A stretch of 64,000 nucleotides of DNA from Aphanomyces cochlioides (GCA_019828595.1 JAHQRK010000010.1:2480001-2544000); one strand, 5' to 3'. Shown: positions 48,156 through 60,277, counted from the stretch's first letter. Notes: generated from the sequence alone by a model not told the origin. Translations and numbers: made by a program.

Positions 48156-49457
48156 TCATCTAGTAGCACTTTTCCTCCATCTTTGGCACGCTGAAACATG
48201 GAATGGATCTCGTGATCTGGCGAGCGATTTCTCGTGCCATTTCAATGTCGGGACCGAGTTCACTTGCGACATCGTGCATTCGTTGGATGCTTTCAAGAAT
48301 ATCATTGCATTCACCACCTTGAGTATGCTGCCATCTGTCAGCATATTGGTCAACTTGCGTCGCTTGACTGGTCCTTCACAGCATGGAAGTTGAATATCTT
48401 CATGAGAACTTGGAGACTGCGCAAGTAGAGTCCTGATGACTTCGAATGCTTCGCTTGGTGTCGTGATAATATATGATTCAATGATGATAGAAATGTTGCT
48501 TTTCTCGGAAACCCAAAGGAACTCCCAATGGCTGTTCAAGTCGGTCAAGAGTGCCATCACTGGGTCTCTGGTGAGAAAATCCAAAGCGATAAGCTCTGAC
48601 AAGGCCTGGTAAACAGAGTCTGAAGCTCCCTTCTTCTTCACTTCGATCACCAGCCGCACTCCAGGCAAGAACTGCAAAATATCTTGTTCTGTCTTGACAA
48701 TATCACTAAGCACGAGGATGTCCGTGCGTCCAACCAGATCAATATTGAAGCCAGGAACTGCAACGCTAAGAATGTCGTTATCTTTTTCCACGCCAAGCAC
48801 ACAAAGCTCCTTCTCAGCAAGCACAGTGCCAATGTTGTCTTCCAAGTACGATAGATAGCGTTGGCGTTGCTGGTCCTCAACGAGCTTCATTTCTTGACCA
48901 CGCTCTTCGTCAACACTTGTCCATTTGAATGCCTGCACTGGAGTCGGGTCTCTAGTAGCGAATGGTAATGCTTCGGCAACATCCACGTGAATATTGAAGG
49001 CCCGCAGAAGATTCATGCCGTTGGTCGAGTCCATTTTCGAATGCTGATATCGCTTTCGCTTTCTCTGCACGATTTGCGTCGGCGCTGACATCTTACTCAC
49101 AACTGGACCTTCTGGGAGCACCACCAAGACGTGAATTCTCCCTGTGGACGAGTCTTTTAACGGGGGGTACATAGATAATGGAAACAACGCGGCCATTTCC
49201 GTTGTAGATCCATCGAAATCACCCAAGAGCTTCACCGACAAGTCATCAATCTCGGTTCCTTTCAAGTCAAATCGGGTTGGCGATTTCTGCACAAGACCAT
49301 CCACGCAATGAAGCTTCAGCTGATGGGACGGGAAGTCGAACATCTTCTCCTTGATCTTATTCTTGAGTTCATCCACCTTCTCTTTAGCATCAATCTTGAC
49401 GGTGAAAGATCTCCCCTTACCCACCACGACGCACCCTAGACTCAGCCCACAGCCCAT
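48156..49457 (-). CDS. Crinkler (CRN) type effector with PD-(D/E)XK-like nuclease domain (433 aa)
   Basis: The start at 49457 ([15 protein letters not shown]) begins an ubiquitin-like CRN header with [17 protein letters not shown] and a header end HVLVVLP at 109-115. QRKRKR at 131-136 is a likely nuclear signal. The C-terminal domain has IDLVGRTD (Asp246) and RLVIEVKKK (Glu272, Lys274), the D...ExK arrangement of restriction-endonuclease-like CRN domains. Compared with the broken copy at 53086-54370, this gene has about 5 extra bases near 48310-48325, so the last 50-odd residues are read in a different frame and the true C-terminus is probably altered. It lies next to the tRNA gene. Confidence 0.8.
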   Translation of the reverse strand: MGCGLSLGCVVVGKGRSFTVKIDAKEKVDELKNKIKEKMFDFPSHQLKLHCVDGLVQKSPTRFDLKGTEIDDLSVKLLGDFDGSTTEMAALFPLSMYPPLKDSSTGRIHVLVVLPEGPVVSKMSAPTQIVQRKRKRYQHSKMDSTNGMNLLRAFNIHVDVAEALPFATRDPTPVQAFKWTSVDEERGQEMKLVEDQQRQRYLSYLEDNIGTVLAEKELCVLGVEKDNDILSVAVPGFNIDLVGRTDILVLSDIVKTEQDILQFLPGVRLVIEVKKKGASDSVYQALSELIALDFLTRDPVMALLTDLNSHWEFLWVSEKSNISIIIESYIITTPSEAFEVIRTLLAQSPSSHEDIQLPCCEGPVKRRKLTNMLTDGSILKVVNAMIFLKASNECTMSQVNSVPTLKWHEKSLARSRDPFHVSACQRWRKSATR

Positions 49458-49583
49458 TTTCGGAACTGTTGTGATAATTGGAGAATTCAGAAACCTGTCC
49501 AAATTTCATATTCTATAACCTCCATGCGCTCGGAGCTCGTCTGACTGCTTGCCAAGTTGAGGCTAAGAATGACATTTCCTATC

Positions 49584-49909
49584 GCCAAAGTTGACGATAG
49601 GGCTATGCCACTCGTCTACGATATATTTCTAGCCTTGACAGGTTCACAGTGGCTTCAAGTCACATTCGAAACCATTTAGACAGCGCCGAGTATGTGTGGA
49701 CAACCCAGCAAGCGCAAGCTAAGCAAGCAGCTCAAGCCCAAATTTGCAATGGCTTATATCTCCAAGTGGTGCCGTGTCATCAGTAATATATTTGCCGGCG
49801 TTGGTATCATTGCCACGGGCATTATCGTCTTGCTGCTATACCCAGGGGATGTTCAACACCACCTTCTTCTACCCGTGGCTTCAAGGTATTTGGATGCCTC
49901 GGTATCAAT
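49584..49909 (+). repeat. duplicated segment, copy 1 (partner 59529-59850)
   Basis: This stretch, from GCCAAAGTTGACG to the Harbinger insertion point, matches 59529-59833 at high identity with small indels; the match continues at 52041 on the other side of the transposon. Together with the CRN copies next to each, it marks a local segmental duplication. Confidence 0.85.
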
Positions 49910-50031
49910 AGACAGATTTCGGGCGACTGGCTCTATCCTATCCTCATTCCAAATTTTAAGAATGGAGATAGATTGGAGAACATTGTGCAAGAGATTTCGG
50001 AAACCATCTCTATCTCTAATCTAAATTCCAT

Positions 50032-51017
50032 ATGTGCGGCCGCCATAACGCAACACGGTGTTTGGGGGAGATCTTTCTCCTCGTGAAATTGTCGCGAAAG
50101 ATGACGCCACGGAGAAGGATGCAGCTCATGCTTGCTATTTCAGATTGCATAGAGCGTCCTATTGTACCAAACGTGCGTTTCTCGTTGGTCAAGATTAGTG
50201 ATGCTGACAATGTCCTGATGTTTCGTTTTATCACTGGAGACATACGACGACTCATTGTAAAGCTTGGGATACCCAAGGTAGTGCGAACTCCGGAAGATGA
50301 CTGTTGCTTTGACGAAGAAGCATTCTGTATTGTGATACATCGCATGGCTTATCCAACGAGATATTATGACATGATGGCGACTTATGGGCGGTCTCGTGAG
50401 TCAACGTCACGAATATTTAACACAACCATTGAATTGTTGTACACGAAGTGGAAACAACTTATGTATTTTGCCCTGAACATAGTGAAGCCACGTATTGTGT
50501 TGTATGCCAAAGCCATACGCTCAAAAGGAGCCCCTTGGACTGTGTCTTTGCATTTATTGATTGCAGCAAGATTGAAACTTGTCGTATCACTGAGAAAAGA
50601 GGTAGAAATGACATCATTGATTCCCATTATCCAAATATGCAGAAGTTTGTATACAGTGGACACAAACGAATGCATTGTCCTAACTTTCAAGCTTTGACAA
50701 CTCCAGATGGACTCTGTGTTCACTTTGGTGGACCCATGGAGGGTTCAAGGCACGATACAACCCTCTTGCGTCATACTGGGCTGATGAACTTTGTGGAAGA
50801 GTATTTGGATGTATTTGATGATTACTTTATCTACGGTGACCCCGCTTACCGCGTGAACAAGTTCATTATGTCTGGTTACAAGGGGAATTCCATCGCAGCC
50901 TCCCAAAAGGAATTTAACTCAGCCATGAGTAGTGTGAGGCAGGCGGTCGAGTGGTCGTTTGATAGAATGAAAACATTATGGGCGATTGTTGGCTACAAGA
51001 TGCAGCAAAAATCATGA
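50032..51017 (+). pseudogene. PIF/Harbinger DDE transposase, frameshifted
   Basis: The N-terminal part (to about residue 165) carries the helix-turn-helix region; the catalytic part continues in another frame from about 50530 and has FIDCSKIE (first Asp), YSGHKR.H...Q....PDG, GPMEGSRHD, FIYGDPAY (second Asp) and RQAVEWSFDRMK (Glu), the DDE_Tnp_4 signature. The frame switch falls at an AGCCCCTTGG stretch, so one extra or missing C is a likely cause. Confidence 0.85.
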
Positions 51018-51213
51018 TGCAAAACGTCGGAAAGATTGTTTATGTCGCGATGCTATTGACTTGCGATTGTTGCATACAACGGCGTAACCAAATCAGCTTG
51101 TATTTCGACATGAGACCTCCAACGCTTGACGAATATTTAGGTTATGCATGAATGAAAATGTGATTATTGCTTAGACCTGTCTAAGCTACCTAAAATATGA
51201 CGTAAGAGTGTCA

Positions 51214-51900
51214 TCATATCGTTGTTGCGCTTTCTCTTAAGCTCCTCTCGCTCTTGCTTACGTTCTTCTCGCTCTTGCCGACATTCCTCGCGATCTTTTC
51301 TCGCTCGGACAACTCTCGTTCAAACTTCATTTGCTCAAAGACGAGCCGTTTTTCCTCAGCATGCATTTCCATTTCAGCAAAATCCATGATGAACTTTTTC
51401 TTCTTTGATGGATTGGCCTCGGTGTCGCTGACATCAGACGTATTTGTTGCTTTTCGGCGTCCACGTGCCATTGCTTGATCTCATATGTAATGAGCAGTTG
51501 ACTCCTTTGCGGCTTGTTTGCCCGCATCCTTTTCCTTTTCAGACAATTTCGCAACTTTATTGTCATCGTAGAGAGCGACTAGCTCATCAAGGAGCTTAAT
51601 TTTTCCAGTTTCGTCTTGTTCCACCCCAGAGAGATATTTTGAGGAAGTTTGAAACTTTCGGTGTGCTCTCATAAGCGCGTAAAATCGACATGACGCCTTT
51701 TTGCCATCAATATCGATGCGCATGAAGTTGGATATTGTCTGGAGCTTGGCGGCAAGCGCATCCCAAGCTTTCATTGAGTTCTTCTCCGCCACGAACGGCA
51801 AGTCATTGTTCGTCTGTATCAAGAGGTACAAGTCGTCGGTGTCGCTCCACCACTTGCGTCCACCAACACTGCCACCTTCACCACCGTCGGAGCTCTCCAT
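51214..51900 (-). pseudogene. Harbinger Myb/trihelix-like accessory protein, in-frame stop
   Basis: The N-terminal domain has spaced aromatic residues (KWWSDTDDLYLLIQ...W..LA.KL...CR.RF-like CRFYALM) typical of the trihelix/Myb-like protein that helps Harbinger transposases enter the nucleus and bind ends. A TGA at 51481-51483 interrupts the frame; the same frame continues after it with a basic stretch (ARGRRKATN, SKKKKF) and a coiled coil. Confidence 0.75.
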
Positions 51901-53085
51901 TTTGTCAAATCACAGACTGTCTCCAAAATCGTGTGATTATGGAGCCGATGCAACAAGATTTGAGAGGTCGGCTCCAAATTTATCAATTTTTAGAGGATAG
52001 GATAGAGATAGAACAGAGACACCCCGTCCGAAATCTGTCTAATCTTGCCGTCTGTCTGCCTCTGGCTTTATCTAATGCCATCCTGCCGACATTGCCGTCA
52101 CTGGAATTGCGCCATGGACCAGATTTTGGCTTCCAGCTCGCCTCCGAGCTCGATCTTCACAACTCGACAGCGTTCTTCACGACCTGCTCCTTGGTGACTC
52201 CCATCACGTCCACCCAGAATATTGGAAAACTCTTTCTCATAGTCGGCGAGACGTCGTTTCCAAGCTGCAACCTGTCGGGCCTCAAGAAATCATCGAGCCT
52301 CAACAGCCTCAATCGCTTTTTTCTCATGCAAGTCAGGGTTGTCAGTCATTTCGCTGACATTTCACCGTTAGCCAAGGTACAACATTGGCAAAAAGACGGG
52401 ATTCGTTACGACCTTTGGCACTATCAGGGCATTTCATGAGGCGTCACACGAAGTGGAACACTTCCAAGTACTCATCGTCTTCCAAAGCGTGTTGTGCTTT
52501 GTCTCGATTGTCTGGCTGAGCAACGATTGATCACACTGGAGGGACTCGAGGGTTGCTCCAGAACAAACCAGTCTTGACGTACGATATCATGGCATTCCTG
52601 GAGCGACGGAAACTTCTCCTTATTGCACTCGTCGGCACGTTCATCTTCTCACCCGTCTACGTTGAAGCCACTCGGTACACGTTTATCATCAATGGCCATC
52701 GCTACTGGTCGCTCACACTGGTCATGGTTGGTGTCATGATGGCTCTGTCGTGGATTGCTATCTTGACTTGCATCGTCCAGTGGCTCTCCGTTCCATCATC
52801 TTTGCAAAACCAGCCCATCGGCTTCTCGGCTCCATTCTTTGTTTATTGCTGCTGCATTAGCCTTGTGCTAACAGAAGCTGCTCAGTCACGGGGACTTTTC
52901 TGCCGCCAACTTTCGGGCAGAGGCGCCATCGACTTTGCGTCTGAACTTCGATGGAGTACAAGTGATCGCTGGTGCCTTTAGCGTGGACAGCACCACTTCT
53001 ATCATCTTCTGTACACACTCATGCCAGACTTTCGGTATATCGCTCTTGATACAACATGGATGGCCAAGCTACAACTTTGTCTTCG

Positions 53086-54370
53086 TCAAGTATACTTGCT
53101 GAAACACGGGATGGATCTAGTGACCTGACGAGCCACTTCGCGAGCCATATCAATGTCGGGACCGAGTACACTCGCGATATCTTTCATTCGTTGGATGTTT
53201 TCAAGAATATCATTGCTTTCACCGCCTACAGTGACAGATGGCAGCATATTTTCCAGCTTTCTTCGCTTGACTGGTCGTTCAAAGCATGGCAGTTGAATAT
53301 CTTCATGAGAACTTGTCGGCTAGGCGAGAAGAGTCCTGATAACGTCAAATGCTTCGGTTGGTGTCGTGATAATTAATGACTCAATCATGATTGCATTGTT
53401 TCTTTTCTCGGAAACCCAAAGGAACTCCCAATGTCCGTTCAAGTCGGTCAGCAGTGCCATCACTGGGTCATTGGCGAGAAAATCCAAAGCGATAAGCTCT
53501 GACACCGCTTGATAAAAGGAGCTTGGTTGTAAATCACTTGGCTTCTTCAATCAGCAACCGCACTCCTGGCAAGTCATGCAAATGTAATGGGAATTTCTTG
53601 GCAACTTCACTCAGCACGAGAAGATCCGTGCGTCCAACCAGATCAATATTGCAATGCGGAATGGAATAGTCTAGAAGGTGTGCATGTTTTTCCACGCCAA
53701 GCACACAAAGCTTCTTCTCAGCAAGCACAGCGCCAATGTTCTTTTCCACGTACGACAGATAGCGTTTGCGTTGCTGCTCCTCAGTGAGCTGTATTTCTTG
53801 ACCACCCTCAATATAAACGCTTGCCCATGTGAATGGTTCAACTGGAGTTGAGTCTCTGGTAGCAAATGGTAATGCTTCGGCAACATCAGTGCGAATGTTC
53901 AAGGCCCGCAGAAGCTTCTTGCCGTTTTTCGAGCCTATTTTTGAATGCTGATATTGCTCTCGCTTTGTCTGCACAACTTGTGTCGTCGGCAGGGTCGCAC
54001 TCGCAAAAGCACCTTCTGGAAGCACCACCTAAACGTGAATTTTGCCAATCGAAGTGTCATTTAATTTGGAGTACGAAAGTAATGGAGACAACGGGGACAT
54101 TTCCTCTGTAGATCCATCGAAATCACTCAACAGCTTGACCGAAAAGTCATCAATCTCGGTTCCTTTGAAGACAAATTGTGTTGGCGATTTCATCACCAGA
54201 CCATCCACGGAGTAAAGCTTCAGTTCCTTCGCATCACAAGCAATGGTGTTCTCGTTCTCCTCTTTGGTCTTCTTCTTGAGTACACCGACCTTCTCGTATG
54301 ATTTTATCTCCACAGGGAAAGGTGTTCCCTCGCCGACCACAACACAATTTAAACTCAGCGTGCCGTCCAT
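53086..54370 (-). pseudogene. CRN effector pseudogene (copy of 48156-49457)
   Basis: Three frames in succession (54370-54029, 54028-53534, then to 53086) match the CRN at 48156-49457 through header, nuclear-signal region and nuclease domain ([21 protein letters not shown]). Stops or shifts occur near 54028 (in-frame TAG at the end of the header), near 53540 and near 53320. Here the third nuclease-motif region reads EEAK rather than EVK. The end near 53086 shows what the original C-terminus looked like (an ILENIQRMKDI helix). It cannot make a full-length protein. Confidence 0.85.
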
Positions 54371-54613
54371 TTTTTGAAAATGAGCTGTTTGGACATGTTC
54401 TCTTTCACAATTGATAAAATATACATTTTCATAGGTATTCTGATTTGGGCATCAGACGTCCACAGCGCGCATTATCGTGGGCACGCCTACACTACTCCAG
54501 CTACTAGTGTATCGCTGTCGTTGCCGTCTCGCCGATGTGGCATACTCTTCATCGCTCTATGGCGCATACAACTTGCGAATGTGTTCAAACTGAGTGTCGA
54601 CGTCTCCAATCCG

Positions 54614-54618
54614 CACGC
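54614..54618. repeat. target site duplication (CACGC), left of copia 2
   Basis: CACGC directly before the left LTR, repeated at 59070-59074 after the right LTR. Confidence 0.85.
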
Positions 54619-54746
54619 TGTTAAAGTACGGTACAATGGGTGCAAGCGAAGAGCGTATGGTGTAAGTAGAAATTTCGAGAAATCTGGTCTAGTCAGTTTG
54701 CCCTAATTCACTTTTGTTTTTCCTCTCTTTGTGCCGCATTGTGTTA
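54619..54746 (+). repeat. left LTR of copia 2 (128 bp)
   Basis: From TGTTAAAGTACGG to CATTGTGTTA; by eye identical to 58942-59069. Confidence 0.92.
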
Positions 54747-54757
54747 GGTTATGAGCC
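54747..54757 (+). other. primer binding site, half-tRNA-iMet type
   Basis: GGTTATGAGCC directly after the LTR is a perfect complement of the initiator tRNA-Met anticodon stem-loop (GGCTCATAACC). The Gag start codon ATG lies inside this site. Confidence 0.75.
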
Positions 54758-57700
54758 ACAACGGCAGCAAAAGTCAACCAGTCATCCTCGTGGGGTCGCA
54801 AAACTACCTGCCCTGGAAGAAGGAGACATCCATTTACCTCGCTGGCAAGGGGCTTGAAGGTCATATTGATGGATCGGTGCAGGAACCCGTCGAACCTCGC
54901 CCGGCCGATGCAGCAGGAGGTGTGAAAATGGCAGTAAACAAGTCTAGTCCGGAATGGCAGAAATGGCGACAAGATGACATGAAGTGCGTTAGTAAGATTC
55001 GCTCTCGTTTAGCTCCTATGATTCGCGACAGCATCAGTAATCACGTCTCTTCAGCTAAAGAGCTGTGGGATCTCTTGAAGTCTCGTTATGGAAAAGCGTC
55101 TGGATATGCTCGAGCTCTTGCAATGCGCAATATTTACATGTGCCAAATGAAATCCGACAGATCCGTGGTCCATCATCTGTCCAATATGAGTCGTTTGATC
55201 GAAACAGCCCGTCAGTACGGCTGCAATATCTCGTATGAAGATGAAGCGTGGTTTCTCGTCCTAAACTTGGAAGCCAAGTTCACATCTATGTCTCTGTTCA
55301 ATGAAATCAACGACAAGTTTGATGCTGGCGATGTTGAAAACTTGAAACTAAGGATTGAAGACGAAGAGCGCCGTCTAGCGGAGCCCATGCTTTGAAACGG
55401 GTCAAAAACGCTGGCTACGGCGTCCCCGTGGAAGACCCTGTGCTTGCTGTGAGTCAAGTTCGTTGCTACAAATGTAAAGGCTACGGTCATGTTGCCTCTG
55501 ATTGCCCGTCAACAACTGCGTACGATGAAGATGGAAATCCTCGCCCCAAGGACAAGAAAAAGCGACGCGGTGGCAAGGTAAAGCATCGTGACAAGAATGA
55601 AAATGACAAGGAGCCCGATGCTACTCATATCACACTTGCAATTCGTGGCTCAACAGTAAATCATTCATGGTTTGGCGATAGTGGGTCAACAGTTCATGTT
55701 TGTGGTCCTCAGCATCGTCATTTGCTTCGTGACGTCGAAAAACTTGATGTCCCAAAGGTGGTTCAAGGGTTCGGTTCGAAAGATAAAAGTGCTACAGCGT
55801 TGGTGAAGGGAGAGTTACTTGTGAAAACTACTCACGGTCTCCGCACTATACAAGATGTCTACTACTTCCCCCAATCAGCGGTCTCGCTTTTGAATAATTT
55901 TCTTCCCTGGTTGTGTTTAATCAACGTGGTTTTGACTTTGGAACGTGCGGCGACAATTCCATGGTGGTCAGCAAGGGCTCTCTGGAAGTGCTGCGTTTCA
56001 CGCGAAAAGGCAAGCTCTATGAGCTTGATGGTGAGCTGGTTCCCCCTGATCGAGTGTTGTCTGTCAATGAAATTGATGTTTGGCACCGTCGTCTTGGCCA
56101 TGGCTCTGCAGCCAAGCTCCACCAATTGTCCGACTCGGGTTTTGCAATGCCAAACTTGTCCGATCAGTCGCTCTCGTCTTGCGACGTCTGCATGTCCACT
56201 AACCTCAAGCGTCAACCATTTAACAAGGTGAAAGAACAAGATGACCTTCCAGACACAGTTAGCGTCGATTTGGTGTTCTTCGGTGTGCCGTCACGAGAAG
56301 ACCACACGTGCGCTCTAAATCTCGTTACCCACACGCATCGCCTCAGTTTTGTCATGCCACTGAAAAAAAGAGCGACGCTCTGGCTGCCTTTACTCGTCTC
56401 TTCAATTACTACAAGACGCAGCAAAATACAAACATCAAACATGTTAAATGTGATGGTGGTGGTGAATTTGCCGGTCAATTTCGAGCTTTTCTGGACGATA
56501 AAGGCGTTGAGTTACACGTCACTCTTCGTGAAACCCCCCAATTGAACGGCGTGGCGGAGCGGACTGGCGGTATCCTTGGTGGCATGGTGCGCGCCATGCT
56601 TAAGGACGCCACGTTGAGCCCCTATTTTTGGTCTGATGCTTTGGTTTGCGCAGCCTATCTCAAAAATCGTCTGCCCTCATCTCGTCTGAACGGTAAAACC
56701 CCAATTGAAGCGTCCTTGAGTTGTCAACTCGTCGCATCACATACTGCAGGCATTGTGTTTTTATTGATGACTCAACTGAATCTCGATCCGCTGCTGTGGA
56801 TGCTTCCGAGTTGGATGACCTCTTTATGCCGTCTGTTGTCCAAGCTCCATCCTATGATTCAACCTCAAGTTCTCTGCCCGACGTGTCAGCTGGTTCTCAT
56901 ACGCGTGATGCCGGTGAGCCGTTCACCGTGGCTTCACACGAGGGGAAGCATCCTGGTTCTCAAAACAGCGTCCCTGAGCCTGGTTTCGACGACTCTGGTT
57001 CTCCAAACAACGACTCCGAACCTGATTTTGGTGACGACGTCGGTCCTAATGCCAGACCAAGACCTCTCAACGACCCCCCCGGCGAGTCCTCTCTACCTCC
57101 CCAAGGCTCGTCAAGTTGTCCTGATGCTCCACTCAATGCAGATGCTACTGTACTTGATGAAACCTCAGTCCAAGATAGCAATTCCAATGATGGTGACCAA
57201 GGTTCAACCAGTTCCGATGTAAAACCAGTGTCCCAAGTCAATTCCTTGGACTCCAACCACCCGGTTCCCGAGCGACGAGGCAACAAACGCAATAGTGACG
57301 GTTTAGACGACGATAGTAGCACTGAACATCAAGTCCTGCGCCGCAGCAAACGTCGCGTTCTCCTTCCGCAACGATACATGCAAGATTATAGTCTCGCCGT
57401 GGTTGAAATGTGTCTACAAGTTGGCCCTGCTCCTCGGTCCTACAATGAAGCTCTAGCTAGTTCCGAGGCGTCAGAATGGAAAAAGGCCATTGAGGCAGAG
57501 CTAAACTCTTTGCAACAGCATGGTACATGGATTGACACGAAGGATATACCGAAGAGAACACTTGACACCACCTGGGTTTTTAGGAAGAAGACCGACAAGG
57601 ACGGCAACGTTGTCAAATACAAGGCTAGACTAGTCATATATCCGTGGCTATATGCAAATTCCTGGCATTGACTTTGGCAATACTTTTTCACCAGTGGCTC

Positions 57701-58947
57701 GAATTGTTGCTGTACGTGCCGTACTAGCAATCGCCGCCTCGAAGGATTTTGAAATCAAGCAGTATGATGTGGACAGTGCATTCCTGAATGCAGATATCGA
57801 CACGGATATCTACATCAGAAAGCCCCAAGGTTGTCTAAATGGCTCGAATATTCTCAAACTCAAGAAAAGCTTGTATGGGCTCCGTCAGTCTCCTCGTTGT
57901 TGGAACACTTTGTTGGACCAAACGCTACGTAGTTATGGCTTCTCGCCTATTCCATCTGACCCATGTGTTTACAAGTTGGACAAGTCTAAGGCCTATGTGG
58001 TGGTTTACGTTGACGATGTGATTCTAGCTGCGCGAAACATGGTCATTGTCAAGGAATTTGAGACCTTTCTGGCCTCTAAATTTGCTATTAAGCAGCTTGG
58101 TGATTTGGAGTACTGCCTTGGAGTGAAGGTTGTCCGTGACCGTGAAGCTAGAACAATTCATTTATCCCAAACTGCTTTCATTGACCAACTTTTGCTACGT
58201 TTCGGGGTTGAAAGTCATGGATTGCTAGAGCCAATGAAAAACCGTCCGGTGGTTGAAGAGCAATACGATGATGAATGTAAATTGCCGTTTAGAGAGCTGG
58301 TTGGAGCGCTTCTCTATTTGCAGCAATGGACAAGACCAGACATCAGCTTTGCAGTTTCGTTTCTCTCTCGGTATTTGGCAGCACCTACACCTCGTCTTTA
58401 TGATGCTGGAATCGATGTGCTACGTTATTTGAAGAAGACACGAAATCAGACATTGGTATTGGGTGGCACAGATGGACTCAAGCTTGTTGGCTATTGTGAT
58501 GCTGATTGGGCCTCTGACGTGAAAGATAGAAAGAGTCAAACCGGCAATGTATTTTTGCTTGGAAACTATCCGTTGTCGTGGCGTAGTATTAAGCAGAGCT
58601 TGGTCGCGGCTTCGTCCGTTGAAGCGGAGTATATTGCCCTGAATGCTGGGGTATCTGAATCCTTGTACCTGCAGCAGCTGCTTGGCCAACTTGGTTGTCC
58701 CACGAAAACTGTCACGATCTTTGAAGATAATATGGGTGCAATCCAGTTGACGCGAAATCCAGTCCATCATGACGGTACGAAGCACTTCAACGTGCGTTTA
58801 CATCGTGTACGGGACTACTGTTCCAAGAAGCTGGTAAAAATCGACTATATCAAGTCTAGTGACCAGGTGGCTGATGGGCTGACAAAGCCTCTGAGTGGCA
58901 GCAAGTTTCAAGCATTCAAGAAGCTCTTGCTTGAGGGGAAGTGTTAA
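54751..58947 (+). pseudogene. copia 2 Gag-Pol polyprotein, broken
   Basis: Gag (UBN2-like) starts at the ATG within the primer site. A CCHC knuckle (CYKCKGYGHVASDC) lies near 55465 in the next frame, then protease (WFGDSGSTVHVCG), GAG-pre-integrase (VWHRRLGHGS...CDVC), integrase fragments, a Ser/Asp/Pro-rich linker, and an intact reverse transcriptase/RNase H frame from 57652 (YVDDVILA, CDADWASD, SSVEAEYIALN, DNMGAIQL). Frame changes occur near 55390, 55900, 56330, 56740 and 57640. The terminal stop codon lies inside the right LTR (58945-58947). Confidence 0.9.
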
Positions 58948-59069
58948 AGTACGGTACAATGGGTGCAAGCGAAGAGCGTATGGTGTAAGTAGAAATTTCG
59001 AGAAATCTGGTCTAGTCAGTTTGCCCTAATTCACTTTTGTTTTTCCTCTCTTTGTGCCGCATTGTGTTA
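58942..59069 (+). repeat. right LTR of copia 2 (128 bp)
   Basis: Copy of 54619-54746; preceded by the polypurine tract TTGAGGGGAAG and followed by the CACGC duplication. Confidence 0.92.
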
Positions 59070-60277
59070 CACGCCACCATTGCACGTACGCTCTAAGGTT
59101 CAAACTCGCAGCGTCTCAAACATCGCTCGAGGAGAATTTCTGGGTTAAACAAGGTCGCAGCTACTGTCCCGTGGATGGCAGATCTGACGTCACCAGCCAA
59201 ATTTCTGGGAGACGGAACAGGTCTACGCCGGCCAAAACAAGCAAACGCATGCTTAGCCAGAAACTCTAGCCGAATTTCACAGGGCCATTCATCTCAAAGT
59301 GATTAGCAAGGAAGGGATGTTTGTCCAACGATTCTGTGATGAAAGAATCGCAAAACATCAACCATGTCAATCAGCAAGGCGAGCACTCCACGTCGCAGGT
59401 GATTACGTCGCTGGGATACATTAGAGACAGTTAAGCCAAGGATCACCACCACGTTTCAATAAAACGAATTTCGAGCTCACTCGTCTGCGACTAAGCGGCC
59501 AAGGTGTGGTTGAATGGTGTGGTTGAATGGCCAAAGTTGACGTTACGGCAATGCTGCACGTCTACGATGTATTTATAGCCTTGACAGAGGCTTCAAGACA
59601 CGCTTGAAACCATTTAGACAGCACCGCGTGGACAACCCAGCAAGCAGCTCAAGCCCAAATTTGCCATGGCTTATATCTCCAAGTGGTGTCGTGTCATCAG
59701 TAATATCTTTGCCGGCGTTGAATAGTTGCCGCGGGAATCGTCGTGTTGCTCCTGCATACCCAGGGGATGTTTAACAGAACTTTTTTCTACCCGAGACTAC
59801 AAGACATTTGGATGCCTCGGAATTAATCTTGCCGTCTTTCAAACTCTGGCTCTTTAGTCATCTACACTGTAACTGGGCACAGAGGATATCAGGCGCGTGT
59901 GAACTGCGACTGAAGTGTAAGAGTGAATTAAAGTTAAAGCAACCTAAGTCTCAAATTTGTCTTGATTTTCGTTGGCTGCCGCTCAGCCTCACTGAGGCTT
60001 CAACTTCTCTGGCCTCCCAAGGCCAGTCGTTCTCTGAGCAGACCACGGGGAACCGCTACTGCAGGGCGTCAGGTCAGTTCGCAGACCGCGCCTTCATCTC
60101 ATGTACCTGCCAGACATGGCACGGTTACATCCTCCCACACTTAGGGCGAAAGCCCGTTAGCTTTGCGGAGATGCCTCCCTCGCTGGGGGCAATCAATTCA
60201 CAGTCCCGTTTGACTGGGACTGGTGTTTTCTAACTGTCACATTGGCTCTTGCTGAGCCAATCAGAATCATTTCCAAA
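59070..60277. other. host sequence including duplicated segment, no intact gene
   Basis: Begins with the CACGC duplication. 59529-59850 is the second copy of the segment at 49584-49909, with the unoccupied Harbinger target near 59818-59840. The remaining 400 bp up to 60277 shows no gene I can defend, only a short plus-strand frame with Ser/Cys-rich sequence. Confidence 0.5.

Larger units (their letters stand above)
49910..52040. mobile_element. PIF/Harbinger-type DNA transposon (2131 bp)
   Basis: Terminal inverted repeats start AGACAGATTTCGG on both sides and retain a second matching block (CTATCCTATCCTC). A 3-bp duplication AAT flanks it (49907-49909 and 52041-52043). The related copy of the target at about 59818-59840 shows the uninterrupted site with the expected single triplet. 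It encodes a DDE transposase (plus) and a Myb/trihelix-like protein (minus), the two-gene set of the superfamily, both damaged. Confidence 0.9.
49692..52981 (+). pseudogene. remnant of a membrane protein gene, split by PIF/Harbinger
   Basis: A hydrophobic segment (VISNIFAGVGIIATGIIVLLLYP) follows a short basic start at 49692. After the transposon, coding-like sequence resumes at 52043 (HGPDFGFQLASELDLHN...), and a further frame at 52553-52981 contains two or three membrane spans (LLLIALVGTFIFSPVY, SLTLVMVGVMMALSWIAILTC, FFVYCCCISLVL). The pieces lie on one strand and could be exons of one polytopic membrane protein. I could not establish a continuous splice pattern, and the copy at 59.5 kb is broken too. 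Family not recognised. Confidence 0.45.
54619..59069 (+). mobile_element. Ty1/copia LTR retrotransposon 2 (4.45 kb)
   Basis: Two 128-bp LTRs that appear identical base for base, flanked by CACGC. Gag, CCHC, protease, integrase, reverse transcriptase and RNase H follow in copia order, but the reading frame shifts several times. Identical LTRs mean a recent insertion, so the coding damage was probably present before, or the copy was mobilised by a helper, or the sequence contains indel errors. The family differs from copia 1 (different LTR and protein sequence). Confidence 0.92.
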
